Shown piece after piece: positions 7,858-17,200 of a stretch of DNA of 32,872 bases; position 1 is the stretch's first letter; each line of letters begins with the position of its first letter. The position numbers and the translations under genes are program-made. Below the pieces are notes generated by a model, which was not told where the DNA came from, made no database searches, and was given only the letters and a program-made list of their open reading frames with translations. The stretch is from contig DASUKL010000032.1 in NCBI GenBank assembly GCA_036278755.1, forward strand, positions 1-32,872, given 5' to 3'. Source of the stretch: DASUKL01 sp036278755. GTDB taxonomy: Bacteria > Chloroflexota > Limnocylindria > Limnocylindrales > CSP1-4.

Positions 7858-8225
7858 CGGCCCGTGCCTCTGCCGCTCGCGGCGGCCAGCGCCGAGGTCT
7901 CGTCAGGATGGACCTGGATGGCCTCGTCGAGGCGGGTCAAGCTGAGGATCTGGCGGTAGTGGTCGTTGAGCCCGAAGGCCAGCAGCCGCTGATGCTGGCG
8001 GTTGGCCCGCACGAGCATGGTGACCAGCAGGCCGATGCCGGAGCTGTTCATATAGCCCAGCGGCCCGAAGTCCAGGAGCACGGCCCGGGTGCCCGGTCCG
8101 TCGGCCTGGGTGTAGGCCGCCATGAGCGGGCCCTCCGAAGCGCCGGTGATGTCGCCGGCCATGCTGATGACAGCGACGGCCGGGTCGGGCCGCCGCACGG
8201 GCAGGGCGGCAGCCGTTCCGTCCAT
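7854..8225 (-). CDS. STAS-domain anti-sigma-factor antagonist (first copy)
   Basis: This 123-aa single-domain protein has the STAS/SpoIIAA pattern: strand AVAVISMAGDI, strand AVLLDFGPLGYMNSSGIGLL, then an amphipathic helix and a third strand LLAFGLNDHY. The regulatory serine of the family corresponds to S61 in YMNSSGIG; the usual preceding Asp is Asn here. In SpoIIAA/RsbV systems the unphosphorylated antagonist binds the kinase/anti-sigma protein, and a SpoIIE/RsbU-type phosphatase reactivates it. AAGGAGG lies 10 nt before ATG 8225. It follows the other STAS gene by 31 nt and overlaps the 274-aa gene by 4 nt. Confidence 0.9.
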   Translation of the reverse strand: MDGTAAALPVRRPDPAVAVISMAGDITGASEGPLMAAYTQADGPGTRAVLLDFGPLGYMNSSGIGLLVTMLVRANRQHQRLLAFGLNDHYRQILSLTRLDEAIQVHPDETSALAAASGRGTGR

Positions 8226-8256
8226 CGTTCGTGTGCCTCCTTGGCTCTGCGCGCGG

Positions 8257-8613
8257 CTAGGCAGCGGCCAGGCCGGCCCGCGCGCCGGCCTCGTCGTCGA
8301 AGAGCGGCAGGAAGTCGCTCAGTCGGGTGATGCGGAAGATCTCCTGGTAGTGCGGGCTGAGGCCGTAGGCCCCCACCGGCGTCTGGGTAGCCCGGGCTCG
8401 GCCGAGCAGGCCCACCACGAGGGCGATGCCGGTGCTGTTCATGTAGTCCATGGCCGAGAAGTCGAGGATCAAGCGCTGCGGAGTGGTGGCTAGGGCGCCA
8501 TCGACGGCCGCGCGGAGCGGCTCATCGGCGCTGGCGTCGATCCGTCCGGCGATGGCCACTACGGCCGTGCCGGCATCCTGGCGAACGGCGATCCGTACAG
8601 CGTCACTGGGCAT
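8257..8613 (-). CDS. STAS-domain anti-sigma-factor antagonist (second copy)
   Basis: A 118-aa STAS protein and close paralogue of the neighbouring STAS gene. The conserved strand LILDFSAMDYMNSTGIALV holds the family phospho-acceptor serine at S60 (N59-S60-T61-G62), and AIAGRIDASADEPLR forms the first strand/helix. It was probably produced by tandem duplication and may give the kinase two substrates. GGGAGG lies 7 nt before ATG 8613, inside the end of the SpoIIE fusion gene, which it overlaps by 11 nt. The pair is therefore probably expressed and coupled with that gene. Confidence 0.9.
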   Translation of the reverse strand: MPSDAVRIAVRQDAGTAVVAIAGRIDASADEPLRAAVDGALATTPQRLILDFSAMDYMNSTGIALVVGLLGRARATQTPVGAYGLSPHYQEIFRITRLSDFLPLFDDEAGARAGLAAA

Positions 8614-10351
8614 CGGACGACCTCCCGTCGAGGCGCATGGTCATGACCACGGCATGGCCGCCGGGGACCGCCCGGATGGCCATCTCGTCGACCATGCTGC
8701 GGATGAGGAAGAGGCCCCAGCCACGTGGCGTCTGGCGGCCCTCGAGCTTGGCCGCCAGGTCCGGCACGGGCAGGGCGTCGGGATCGGGGACGGGCCGATC
8801 GCCGCCCACGTCGGCGATCTCCACGGTCAGCTGCGAGCCGTCCGTGCTGACCCGCACGTGGACGGGCTTGCTGGGGTCGTTGCCGTTGCCGTGCTCGATG
8901 GCGTTCATCGTGCCCTCGCCCACGGCCGTCTTGAGGTCCTCCAAGCGGGCCGCGGGGAGGCCCAGGTCGGCCACGGCCTCGGCCACCTGGGCGATGGTCA
9001 GGCGCTCGTTGCCGGCCTGGCTGGGGATCGTCGTCTCGAGTAGCGTGCGGACGATGGGCGCGGCCGCTGGCCCGGAGGCCGTCAGGGCCGTCTTGGCCGT
9101 CTCGGCCGTCCGTTCGACCGTCACGAGGGTAATGTCGTCCTCCTGCTCCCAGCCCGGTCCGGTGAAGCGGGCCAGCTCGTCGAGCACCTCCTCCACGACC
9201 GGCTCGTCGGCCCGCAGGCGGCCGACCAGGGCGCGCAGCCGGGGGAAGCCGAACATCGTGCCGTCGGGGGCGTGGGCTTCGGCGACCCCGTCGCTGTGGA
9301 GCACGGCGACCTGGCCCGGCCCGACGGCCAGCTCGGCTTCGTCGTAGCGCATGCCGGGCATCAGCCCGAGGGGCATGCCCCTGGCCCGCAGCTCGGCGGC
9401 CGAACCCTGGCCGGTGCGCAGGTAGGGCAGGTCGTGGCCGGCGTTGGCGAAGCGCAGGGTGCCGTCGGCCGGATCGAGGGCGGCGTAGAAGCAGGTCACG
9501 AACATCTTCTCGGGCATGTCCGGGCAGAGCAGCTCGTTGACCCGCTCGAGGACGGCGCCGGGCTCCATGAGGCGCTGGGCCGAGGCCCGGATGAGGCTCC
9601 GCGTGGCGGCCATCACGAGGGCCGCCGGGACGCCCTTGTCGGTCACGTCGCCGATGACCACGGCCAGGCGGCCGTCGGGCAGGGCGAAGCAGTCGTAGAA
9701 GTCGCCGCCCACGGCGCGGGCCGGGCGGTAGTAGGCCGCGATCCGCCAGCCCTCGGGCTGGGGCAGTTGGCGGGGCAGAAAGTTGCGCTGGATGAGCTGC
9801 GCGACCTGGAGCTCCTGCTCCATCTTCTGGCGGTCGCGAGCTTCGGCTTCCTGCTCCTTCACCAGTTGGCCGACGCGCAGGGCCGGCGCGGCCTGGGCGG
9901 CCAGGCTCTCGAGCAGGCGCCGATCGTCTGACGAGTAGTCCTGCTCGGACAGGCGCGGGCCCAGGTTGAGGGTGCCGATGAGCTCGCCCTGGCTGATGAG
10001 GGGCACGACGAGCTTGATGCCGGCAGCGCGCAGGTCGCGCACCGCGGCCGAGTCGAGACTCAGGCCCTCGAGGTCGACCGGGCCGACGGAGGACTGGAGG
10101 AGGCCGAGGAGGGGGTCGTTCTCGGTGATGTCGATGGTGCCGGGGGTCTCCCCGGCGGTCCCGCCCGCGGCAACCTCGATCGCTCCTGCGTCGGCGCTCG
10201 GCCCTCCCTCGATGGTCGGGCCGGCGGGGATGGCCGGCGCCGGGATGGCGGGGGCCGCCGGCTGGAGCGTCGGAACGGCCGCGGGCCGCCCCTCGACGGA
10301 ACCTGCGGCCGGGCGGCGGATGACGCGGCGGATCGTGCGAGCCAGGGTCAT
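8603..10351 (-). CDS. GAF-SpoIIE phosphatase-HATPase fusion (RsbU/RsbW-like switch protein)
   Basis: This 582-aa protein joins both enzymes of a partner-switching pathway. After a basic N-terminus and an Ala/Pro/Gly-rich linker (about 15-75) come a GAF-like sensor (80-160), a coiled coil (160-195), and a SpoIIE PP2C-type phosphatase with metal-binding motifs GGDFYD (215-220), GDVTDKG (234-240), SDGV (353-356) and QEDDITLV (403-410). An RsbW/SpoIIAB-type GHKL ATPase follows at about 435-575, with N box EGTMNAIEHGN, G1 DVGG and G2 GWGLFLI. In the family the phosphatase dephosphorylates, and the kinase phosphorylates, the STAS antagonist. The kinase also binds a sigma factor, and none is encoded here. 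It leads the operon. ATG 10351 has a GGAG 15 nt upstream, which is rather far. Confidence 0.92.
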   Translation of the reverse strand: MTLARTIRRVIRRPAAGSVEGRPAAVPTLQPAAPAIPAPAIPAGPTIEGGPSADAGAIEVAAGGTAGETPGTIDITENDPLLGLLQSSVGPVDLEGLSLDSAAVRDLRAAGIKLVVPLISQGELIGTLNLGPRLSEQDYSSDDRRLLESLAAQAAPALRVGQLVKEQEAEARDRQKMEQELQVAQLIQRNFLPRQLPQPEGWRIAAYYRPARAVGGDFYDCFALPDGRLAVVIGDVTDKGVPAALVMAATRSLIRASAQRLMEPGAVLERVNELLCPDMPEKMFVTCFYAALDPADGTLRFANAGHDLPYLRTGQGSAAELRARGMPLGLMPGMRYDEAELAVGPGQVAVLHSDGVAEAHAPDGTMFGFPRLRALVGRLRADEPVVEEVLDELARFTGPGWEQEDDITLVTVERTAETAKTALTASGPAAAPIVRTLLETTIPSQAGNERLTIAQVAEAVADLGLPAARLEDLKTAVGEGTMNAIEHGNGNDPSKPVHVRVSTDGSQLTVEIADVGGDRPVPDPDALPVPDLAAKLEGRQTPRGWGLFLIRSMVDEMAIRAVPGGHAVVMTMRLDGRSSDAQ

Positions 10352-10408
10352 GATCGGCGTTCGGGGCTCCTTGCTATCGGGTCTACCGTAGGCCGCGCCC
10401 GTCCGAGA

Positions 10409-10418
10409 ATCGTTACGG
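10409..10418 (-). promoter_or_regulatory. CCGTAACGAT motif upstream of the partner-switching operon
   Basis: On the minus strand CCGTAACGAT lies 57 nt before the ATG of the SpoIIE fusion gene. The same 10-mer recurs at 14272-14281 and its first eight bases at 14225-14232, both in the gap between the membrane triplet and the SARP gene. A GTAAC core could be an ECF-type -35 element or a regulator site. Function is not established. Confidence 0.3.
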
Positions 10419-10432
10419 ATGCCGATCGTCCG

Positions 10433-11674
10433 TCACGATGCATGGGATTCCTGCCGGAGCCAGAGTGAGGCATGGGCGGGGTGCAATGCCTGGCTCGCGA
10501 CATCGAGCAGCTCGTGGCGCACGTCCTCGAGCTCGATACGATCCCGTAGCCGGCCCCCGAAAGCGGCCACCAGGCGCTCGGCGTCATAGCGGTTGCGGTC
10601 GAAGCGCCGGTCGACGGCGGCCTGGAGCCGGCGGCGGAGCGGCTGGAAGAGGGCCGCCACGAGGAGCGTGGCGGCGGCCACCGCGAGCGGCCCTGAGCCG
10701 CCCGTCAGGGTGGCCAGGAGCGCCTGGAGGGCCAGCACGACCCCGCCGTAGCAGGCCACCAGGGTGACCGTCAGGAGCCCGTAGGCCACGGTCCGGCTGA
10801 TGAGGCGGTCGATGTCGAAGAGCCGATAGCGGACGATGGCTACGGCGATGGCCACCGGCACCGCGGCCAGGGCCAGCAGCCCGACCTGCCAGCCGAGATC
10901 GGCCAGAGGGCCGTTGTTGGGGATCGAGATGACGAGGGCCACCACGGCGACGGCCATGGGGTAGACGAAGAGGCGCAGCTGGCGACGCTCGACGGGGCCG
11001 CCCCGGCGGTAGCGCAGGACGAGCGAGAGGAAGGCCCCGCCGAAGCCGACGGGAGCGCTCAGGTCGCCAAGGGGAGCGAGAGCCTGGAGGATCGGGCCCA
11101 GGGCTTCAAGGCCCAGGGGGTTGACCAGGCTGGCCTCGCTGTCCATGGGCCCCGGGCTGAAGGCCAGGTCCAGGACCGAGATCAGGCCGAGGATGGCGGC
11201 GAGCAGCCCGAACCAGGCCCAGCGACGGGTCAGGAAGCGGCCGCTGGGGAAGAGGAGCGGGATGAAGACGACGAGGATGCCCAGGTTGGGCATGAAGCTC
11301 CAGTTCGCGATCCAGGCCGCCAGGGCTGTGGCCGGCAGGTCGCCGCCCCGGGCCAGGGAGAGGTCGGCGTAGGTGCCGAAGAAGATCGAGGACGCCGAGA
11401 GGAGCCCGGCGGCGATGAGCAGCCAGCCGATGGGGTGACCGGGCCGCAGCCAGGCGAGGAGGGCGCCCATGAGGGCCAGGCCGCTGATGAGGGCCAGGAA
11501 GGTCAGGGCGAAGGCGACGGTGGGGGAGTCCGGCCCGCCCGTCCGCACCTGGGTCTGGAGACCGATGGCGCCGAGTGTCATCGCCTCCGCCAGGCCGGCG
11601 CCCAGACCCGCTACGGCCCGCTGGACGATCGTCCGTGCAGGGCCGGCGGTGCCGGCCGGGGCCGCGGCGGTCAC
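10433..11674 (-). CDS. Multi-pass membrane protein, kinase-less sensor-like (paralogue 1)
   Basis: This 413-aa protein has about nine or ten hydrophobic segments (for example FALTFLALISGLALMGALLA, LGILVVFIPLLFP, AVAVVALVISI). The hallmark RYRLFDIDRLISRTVAYGLL follows, then a basic cytoplasmic tail RRFDRNRYDAERLVAAFGGR and a final HPAHASLWLRQ. This layout is the N-terminal part of actinobacterial/chloroflexal sensor histidine kinases; the tail ends where a GAF or kinase domain would normally start, so no catalytic domain is present. GTG 11674 overlaps the TGA of the preceding paralogue (GTGA, 11671-11674). The open frame continues further upstream, but only in antisense-like Arg/Pro-rich translation inside that paralogue. 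Third gene of a three-gene operon. Confidence 0.8.
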   Translation of the reverse strand: MTAAAPAGTAGPARTIVQRAVAGLGAGLAEAMTLGAIGLQTQVRTGGPDSPTVAFALTFLALISGLALMGALLAWLRPGHPIGWLLIAAGLLSASSIFFGTYADLSLARGGDLPATALAAWIANWSFMPNLGILVVFIPLLFPSGRFLTRRWAWFGLLAAILGLISVLDLAFSPGPMDSEASLVNPLGLEALGPILQALAPLGDLSAPVGFGGAFLSLVLRYRRGGPVERRQLRLFVYPMAVAVVALVISIPNNGPLADLGWQVGLLALAAVPVAIAVAIVRYRLFDIDRLISRTVAYGLLTVTLVACYGGVVLALQALLATLTGGSGPLAVAAATLLVAALFQPLRRRLQAAVDRRFDRNRYDAERLVAAFGGRLRDRIELEDVRHELLDVASQALHPAHASLWLRQESHAS

Positions 11675-12933
11675 GCGACCCGCCGCAGCCAGAGGCCCAC
11701 CCGGGCCGGCTGAAGGGTCTGGGCCACGGTGCTCACCAGGTTGGTGCCCAGCGCGGCCAGTTCGACCTCGTCGCGGAGCCGGCTGCCGAAGGCCGCGACG
11801 GTCCGCTCGGCGTCGTACCGGGTCCGATCGAACCGCCGATCGACGCTGTCCTGGATGCGCCGGCGAAGAAGCTGGAAGGCGACCGCCGCGGCCAGGGTGG
11901 CGGCCGCGACGGCCAGGTCGCTGGCCCCGGTCAGCCGCTGCACGAGCGGCTGGATGGCCAGGGTCACGAGGCCGTAGAGGACGAGCAGGAAGGCGGTCAG
12001 CAGGCCATAGGCGAGGGTCCGGCTGATGAGGCGGTCGATGTCGAAGAGGCCGTGTCGGACGATGGCCATGGCGATGGCGACGGGGATGCCGGTCATGGCC
12101 AGGAGGGCCGCCTCCCAGGCCGGATCGCTCAGCCCGGGGATGCCCGACAGCGAGACGAGGAGGGCTACGACGGCGACGGCGGCCGGGTAGGCGAAGAGCT
12201 TGATCTGGTCGCGCTCGCGGGTCGTGCCGCGGCGATAGCGGAGGACGAGACAGAGTAGGCCCGATCCGAAGGCCAGCGGCGCGACGGCGTTGAAGGCCGT
12301 GGATAGGGACGCCAGCAGGGGGCCCAGAGCCGTGATCCCGAACGGGTTGTCGAAGGACGTCTCGTTGCCCAACGGACCGGGCAGGAAGGCCGTGGCCATG
12401 CTCCCCACGACGATGATCGCGACGAGGATGAGGGCGAGACGCCGCCAGCGCGGGGACAGGAAGTGGCCGGTCGGGAAGAGCAGGGGGACGAAGACGCCGA
12501 GCAGGGCCAGGCCCAGGGCCGCGGCCCAACTGCCGCACCAATCGGCGACGGCAGCACCGGCCAACGGGGGGGCCCCTCGGGCTGCGGAGAGGCCGGCGTA
12601 GGTTCCGCCTCCGAAGGCCAGGCCGAGGCAGACGGCGGCCCCGATCAACAGTGGTCCGACCGGGTGGCCGGGACTTCGCCAGGCGATCAGCAGGCCCATC
12701 GATGAGAGGGCCAAGATGAGAGGCACGAACAGCGACAGGAAGAGGAGCGTCCCCACCAACCCCGTGTCACTCCCCGGCTGGGGTGGCATGAGGAAGGCGC
12801 ACACGGATGCGAGTCCCGCGAGGCCGACGGCGAGCGCCGCGCCCAGGGCCGCCCACGTTTTCCGCTCGGTCACTCCCTCGGCCTTCCGCTCGATCGGCCG
12901 CTCGGTCAGTCGAGCGGTCAGCCGCTCGGTCAT
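11671..12933 (-). CDS. Multi-pass membrane protein, kinase-less sensor-like (paralogue 2)
   Basis: The 420-aa product is the middle member of the tandem family. It has many transmembrane helices, RHGLFDIDRLISRTLAYGLL, a basic tail RRFDRTRYDAERTVAAFGSR and the ending LQPARVGLWLRRVA. No histidine-kinase, GGDEF or phosphatase domain follows. Its first 24 residues are repetitive (TERL, TARL, TERP, IERK) and come from 12-bp repeats at the gene start. ATG 12933 overlaps the upstream TGA (ATGA, 12930-12933). A GTG at 12873 (VTERKTWAALGAAL) with GGAAGG about 8 nt upstream is a plausible alternative start just before the first membrane helix. Confidence 0.8.
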   Translation of the reverse strand: MTERLTARLTERPIERKAEGVTERKTWAALGAALAVGLAGLASVCAFLMPPQPGSDTGLVGTLLFLSLFVPLILALSSMGLLIAWRSPGHPVGPLLIGAAVCLGLAFGGGTYAGLSAARGAPPLAGAAVADWCGSWAAALGLALLGVFVPLLFPTGHFLSPRWRRLALILVAIIVVGSMATAFLPGPLGNETSFDNPFGITALGPLLASLSTAFNAVAPLAFGSGLLCLVLRYRRGTTRERDQIKLFAYPAAVAVVALLVSLSGIPGLSDPAWEAALLAMTGIPVAIAMAIVRHGLFDIDRLISRTLAYGLLTAFLLVLYGLVTLAIQPLVQRLTGASDLAVAAATLAAAVAFQLLRRRIQDSVDRRFDRTRYDAERTVAAFGSRLRDEVELAALGTNLVSTVAQTLQPARVGLWLRRVA

Positions 12934-14123
12934 TCGAGCCCCTGCCGGAGCCAGAGCGAGGCCTTGGCCGGATGGACCGTCCGATCGACGACCTCGACGA
13001 GGTTGGCTCGCATCGCTTCGAGGTCGACCTCGGTCTGGAGGTCGGCGGCGAAGGCCGCGACCGTCGCCTCGGCGTCGTATCGCTCGCGGTCGAAGCGTCG
13101 ATCGACGGCCTTCTGGACCGCCTGGCGGATAGGCGAGAAGAACGCCACCGCGACGAGCACGGAGGCTGCCGTGCCGATGGGCCCGCCGAACGGCAGGACC
13201 CGGGTCAGCAGGACGATCGAGACGATGTAGATCGCGATGAGGATGCCGGTCACGGCGAGATACGAGACCGACCGGGACACGATGCGGTCGATGTCGTAGA
13301 GGCGGTAGCGCAGGATCGCCACCATGATCCCCAACGGCACGAGCAGGACCGACACGATCAGCAGGTCGGCGAGCAGGAGGCTCGCGCCCCGGGGCAGGAT
13401 GGGGTCACCGCTGCTGATGGTCGCCGGGACGAACAGGATCCCCACCAGGCAGGCCGCGTAGGCCAGCCACTTGATCTGGAGGCGCTCGACCAGCGCGCCT
13501 CGCCGGCTGCGTACGACGAGCGAGGCGACCGACAGGCCGAGGGTACCGAAGAAGCACAGGAAGCCCAGGCCCAGGATGAGCCCGGCCAAGGGCGACTGGT
13601 TGCCGATGGGGTTGTCGACGGTGCCCAGATTGACGATCCGGCCCGGGGAGGTCGCCAAGCCGATGCAGGCCACGACCAGGCCGGCGATGGCCCCATCCCG
13701 GACCCACGTCCAGCGCGGTCCGGGCAGGCGACCGGTCGGGAAGTAGAGGAACGTGAAGACCGTCATGCAGGCGATGCCCGGCAGCCAGAGCCAGGTCTGG
13801 AGCCAGGCCACGGCGAGGGTCGCCGGCAGATGCCAGACGCCGCTCAGGCCGCCGGTCGCGTACTGAGCGGCCACGAAGAGGATCGCCTCCACGGAGCCGC
13901 CGACGAGGAACAGCCAGCCGATGGGATTCTCGGCCCGGCGCAAGGCCAGGATGGCGCCCGTGCTGAGCATCGTGGCTCCGACGACGGCCGAGAAGCCGGG
14001 GAAGGCGAAGCCCGCCCGGGGCAGGTCCCAGGTCACGGCCAGCATGGCCAGCCCGATGGCCACGGTGATGAGCCCGACGACCCAGACGCCCTTGGCCAGG
14101 ACCGCCGACCGCCGCCGGCTCAC
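12930..14123 (-). CDS. Multi-pass membrane protein, kinase-less sensor-like (paralogue 3)
   Basis: The first gene of the triplet encodes about 397 aa. It shares with the other two the PIGWLF segment, the LRYRLYDIDRIVSRSVSYLAV hinge, the tail RRFDRERYDAEATVAAFAAD and the ending HPAKASLWLRQGLE. It diverges more in the membrane part. GTG 14123 gives a short basic N-terminus (SRRRSAVLAKG) directly before the first helix and leaves about 120 nt for a promoter. The frame is also open back to a GTG at 14240, which would add a Pro-rich leader of 39 residues and leave only 5 nt to the divergent SARP gene. The absence of any enzymatic domain suggests a transducer, scaffold or ligand-binding role; this is inference. 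Confidence 0.78.
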   Translation of the reverse strand: MSRRRSAVLAKGVWVVGLITVAIGLAMLAVTWDLPRAGFAFPGFSAVVGATMLSTGAILALRRAENPIGWLFLVGGSVEAILFVAAQYATGGLSGVWHLPATLAVAWLQTWLWLPGIACMTVFTFLYFPTGRLPGPRWTWVRDGAIAGLVVACIGLATSPGRIVNLGTVDNPIGNQSPLAGLILGLGFLCFFGTLGLSVASLVVRSRRGALVERLQIKWLAYAACLVGILFVPATISSGDPILPRGASLLLADLLIVSVLLVPLGIMVAILRYRLYDIDRIVSRSVSYLAVTGILIAIYIVSIVLLTRVLPFGGPIGTAASVLVAVAFFSPIRQAVQKAVDRRFDRERYDAEATVAAFAADLQTEVDLEAMRANLVEVVDRTVHPAKASLWLRQGLE

Positions 14124-14245
14124 GCGGGGCTCGACAGGGTCGGGGAGTGGGCCGTTCGGGCGGCAGGGATCGACGGTGACCCGGCAGGCATCGGGTCCAG
14201 TGTCGCGCAGCGGCGTTCCGGGAGCGTTACGGGGCGCCACGGGCC

Positions 14246-17200
14246 GTGGTCGTCCGGCTGTCGGCGGGGCTATCGTTACGGGCGAGCGCCGCGCTGCGCG
14301 GCCGTCACGTTCAGGAGCCCAGCACGACCGTCACCGTCGCCCTTCTCGGCCCGCCCATCGTGGCCCGGGACGGCCAGCCGATCCGGGTCGACACGCGCAA
14401 AGCGATCGCCCTCCTGGCCTACCTCGCGGTCAGCGAGCGCCCCTCCCCGCGGCCGGCGCTGTGCAGCCTCCTGTGGCCCGAGTACGACGAGCCCAACGCG
14501 CGCGGCGCCCTGCGCCGGACGCTGTCCGTGCTCAATGCCGCGCTGGGCGGGGAGGGGCTGGCCATCGAACGGTCGACGATCGGCATCGTGCCGGCGGCGG
14601 TGGTCCTCGATCTCGCCCAGGCGCGGACGGCCCTCGTCCGGGTCGAGGCCCATCATCCCGACGGTCGGACGGGGGGCTGCCGGCGCTGCCTGGCCGAGCT
14701 GCGGGCTGCGGCGGCGCTGGTCCGAGGCGATTTCATGGAAGGCTTCGGGCTTCGGGACAGCGAGCCCTATGAGGCCTGGGAGCGCATGGAGGCGGAGGAA
14801 GCCCGGACCGTCGCGGGGCGGCTCCTGGCGCGGCTCTCGGAGGCGCTCGCCGAGCGCGGTGAGCTGACCGAGGCCCTGACCGTCGCTCGCCGCAGGCTGA
14901 GCCTCGACCCGCTCGACGAACCGGCCCACCGCTTCATCATGGGCCTCCTGGCCGACACGGGCGACGTGGCCGGCGCGGTGCGCCAGTACCGGACCTGCGT
15001 CCGCCTCCTCGACGCCGAGCTCGGCGTCCCGCCGTTGCCCGAGACCGTGACCCTGTACGAGGCCATCGCCTCCGGCACGCCCACGGCCGGGGTCTCGGTC
15101 TCGCCGACGGCCCCGATCCCCGCGCCGTCCCCGACGCAGGCCGCCGCGGCCGACCCGTCGTCGTCCGATGTACCCGAGCCCGACGCCGAGCTGGTCGGTC
15201 GGGCCGGCGATCTGGCGGTCCTGCGGCGAGCCGCGCGGGACGCTCGCCACGACGGCTGGCTGGCGGTCGTCGAGGGCGAGGCGGGCATCGGCAAGACGCG
15301 ACTCCTGGAGACCCTGGCTGCGGAGGTCGAGGCGGCCGGCGGGCGGGTGCTGCAGGCCCGAGCTCATGCCGGGGAGCAGGGCCTCGCCTTCGCGGCGGTG
15401 GTCGACTGGCTGCGTCAGGCCTGGTCCCAGCCGCGCCTCCGGGCGGGCCTGTCGGAAGCGACCGAGGCGGCGCGGGCCGAGGCGGGCCGGCTCCTGCCGG
15501 AGCTGGCCGCGGGCCTGGCGCCGCCGCTGACCCTCGACGAACAGGCGGCTCGGACCCGCTTCCTGGCCGGTCTGGCGGACGTCCTGGCCTCGGCGCTGGG
15601 GGCCGACCATGCCCGGGCGGAGGGTTCGGGCGCCGGTGGTTCGGCTGTCGAAGGCTCGACCGTCAGGCCGTCGGGATCCGAGGGGCCGGTGGGCCTCCTC
15701 CTCCTCGACGACGCCCACTGGGCCGACGAAGGCACCCTCGACCTCCTGTCCTGGCTGTCCCGCCGCCTCGAGGGCCGACCCCTGCTCGTGCTCCTGGCCT
15801 GGCGTCCCGAGCGGGTGGCCAGCGACCATCCCCTGCGGCGACCGCTGGAGGAGCTGCGACGGCGCGGCCGGGCTTCCATCATCCGCCCGGCTCGGTTGAC
15901 GGCGGCCGAGGTCTCGACCCTCGTCCGCCGCGCCCTGCCCGGCGCCGGGCCCGAGCTGCAGGCCCGGGTCGCTGAGCGGACCGAGGGGCTGCCGGTCCTG
16001 GTCGTGGAGTATCTCAGCGCGCTGGCGGCCTCAGGGGACGAGACCGACGCCCTGAGCCACCTGCCACCTGGTGCGGCCGAGTTGCTGCGAGCCCGCCTGG
16101 GCGAGGTCGATGCCCTGGGCCGGCAGGTCCTGGGGGCCGCGGCGGCCATGGGCCGGACCTTCGACCTGGCCATGATCCAGCGGGTCAGCCGGCGCACGCC
16201 CGACGAGACGGTGCGGGTCATCGATGCGGCCGTGGCGGCCGGCCTCATCGCCGGTTCGCCCGCCGGCGGGCAGCGCTACGACTTCCGCCACGAGGCCATC
16301 CGCCAGCAGCTCCTGGCGGACATGACGCCGGCCCGCCTGCGGCTGCTCCACCTCCGTCTGGCGGACCTCGCCGAACAGCTGCCCGGCCCGGCCGGGGAGC
16401 GAGCGGCCCTGGTGGCGCAGCATGCCGAGGCGGCCGGCGAACGAGCCCGAGCGGCGTGGGCCCACCGCACCGCCGCCGAGGAGGCCCGGGCCGTCCATGC
16501 CGTGGACGAGGCGCTGGTCCACTATCGGGCGGCCGCCGCCCTGGGCGATCCGGACGTAGTGGGCCTCGATGAGGCCATCGGCGAGCTGCTCACTCTGAGC
16601 GGCGACTACCCGGCTGCCGAGGCGGCCCTCGAGACGGCCGCGGCCCACGCCGACGAAGCGGATCTGGCCCGACTGGAATGGCGCATCGGGGCGGTCCAGC
16701 TGCGGCGCGGCGAGGCCGCGGGGGCAGCCCGCCATCTGCGGGCCGCCATGGAGGGCGCGGCCCAGCCCGAGCTGCGCATCCGAGCCGGGGCTGACCTGGC
16801 CATGGCTCTCTCCCAGGCCGGCGACGTGAGCGCGGCGCTGCGGGCGGCCGAGGCGGCGGCGGAGGCGGCCGAACGGTCGGGCGAGCGGGGCCTCCTGGCT
16901 CGGGCCTTGGGGGTGCGGGGCTGGCTGCGGCATCGGACCGGGGCCGGGCCGGCGGCGGAGCGCGACCTGCGCCGCAGCCTGGCCCTGGCGGAGGCCGGCG
17001 GCGACCTGGCGGCGCGGATCGCGGCCCTCAACGACCTGGCCCAGGTGGCCGTGGCCGACGGGCGGCCGGAGGAGGGCGAGCCCCTCCTCGTGGCGGCTCT
17101 GGAGGACTGTCGCCGCCTGGGCGATCGCCATCGGGCCGCGGCCCTGGAGGACCACCTGGCCGACCTGCTCCATCACCTGGGCCGGCAGGCCGAGGCGGCC

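Noticed and set aside
11675..12541. Upstream extension of membrane paralogue 1 into a 702-aa protein
   Set aside because: The added part is Arg/Pro-rich out-of-frame reading of paralogue 2; the GTGA overlap at 11671-11674 gives a natural start.
12807..14867. 686-aa plus-strand open frame across the membrane triplet and SARP gene
   Set aside because: Extremely Asp/Arg/Gln-rich and repetitive, antisense to clear transmembrane proteins. Long stop-free antisense frames are expected at this GC content.
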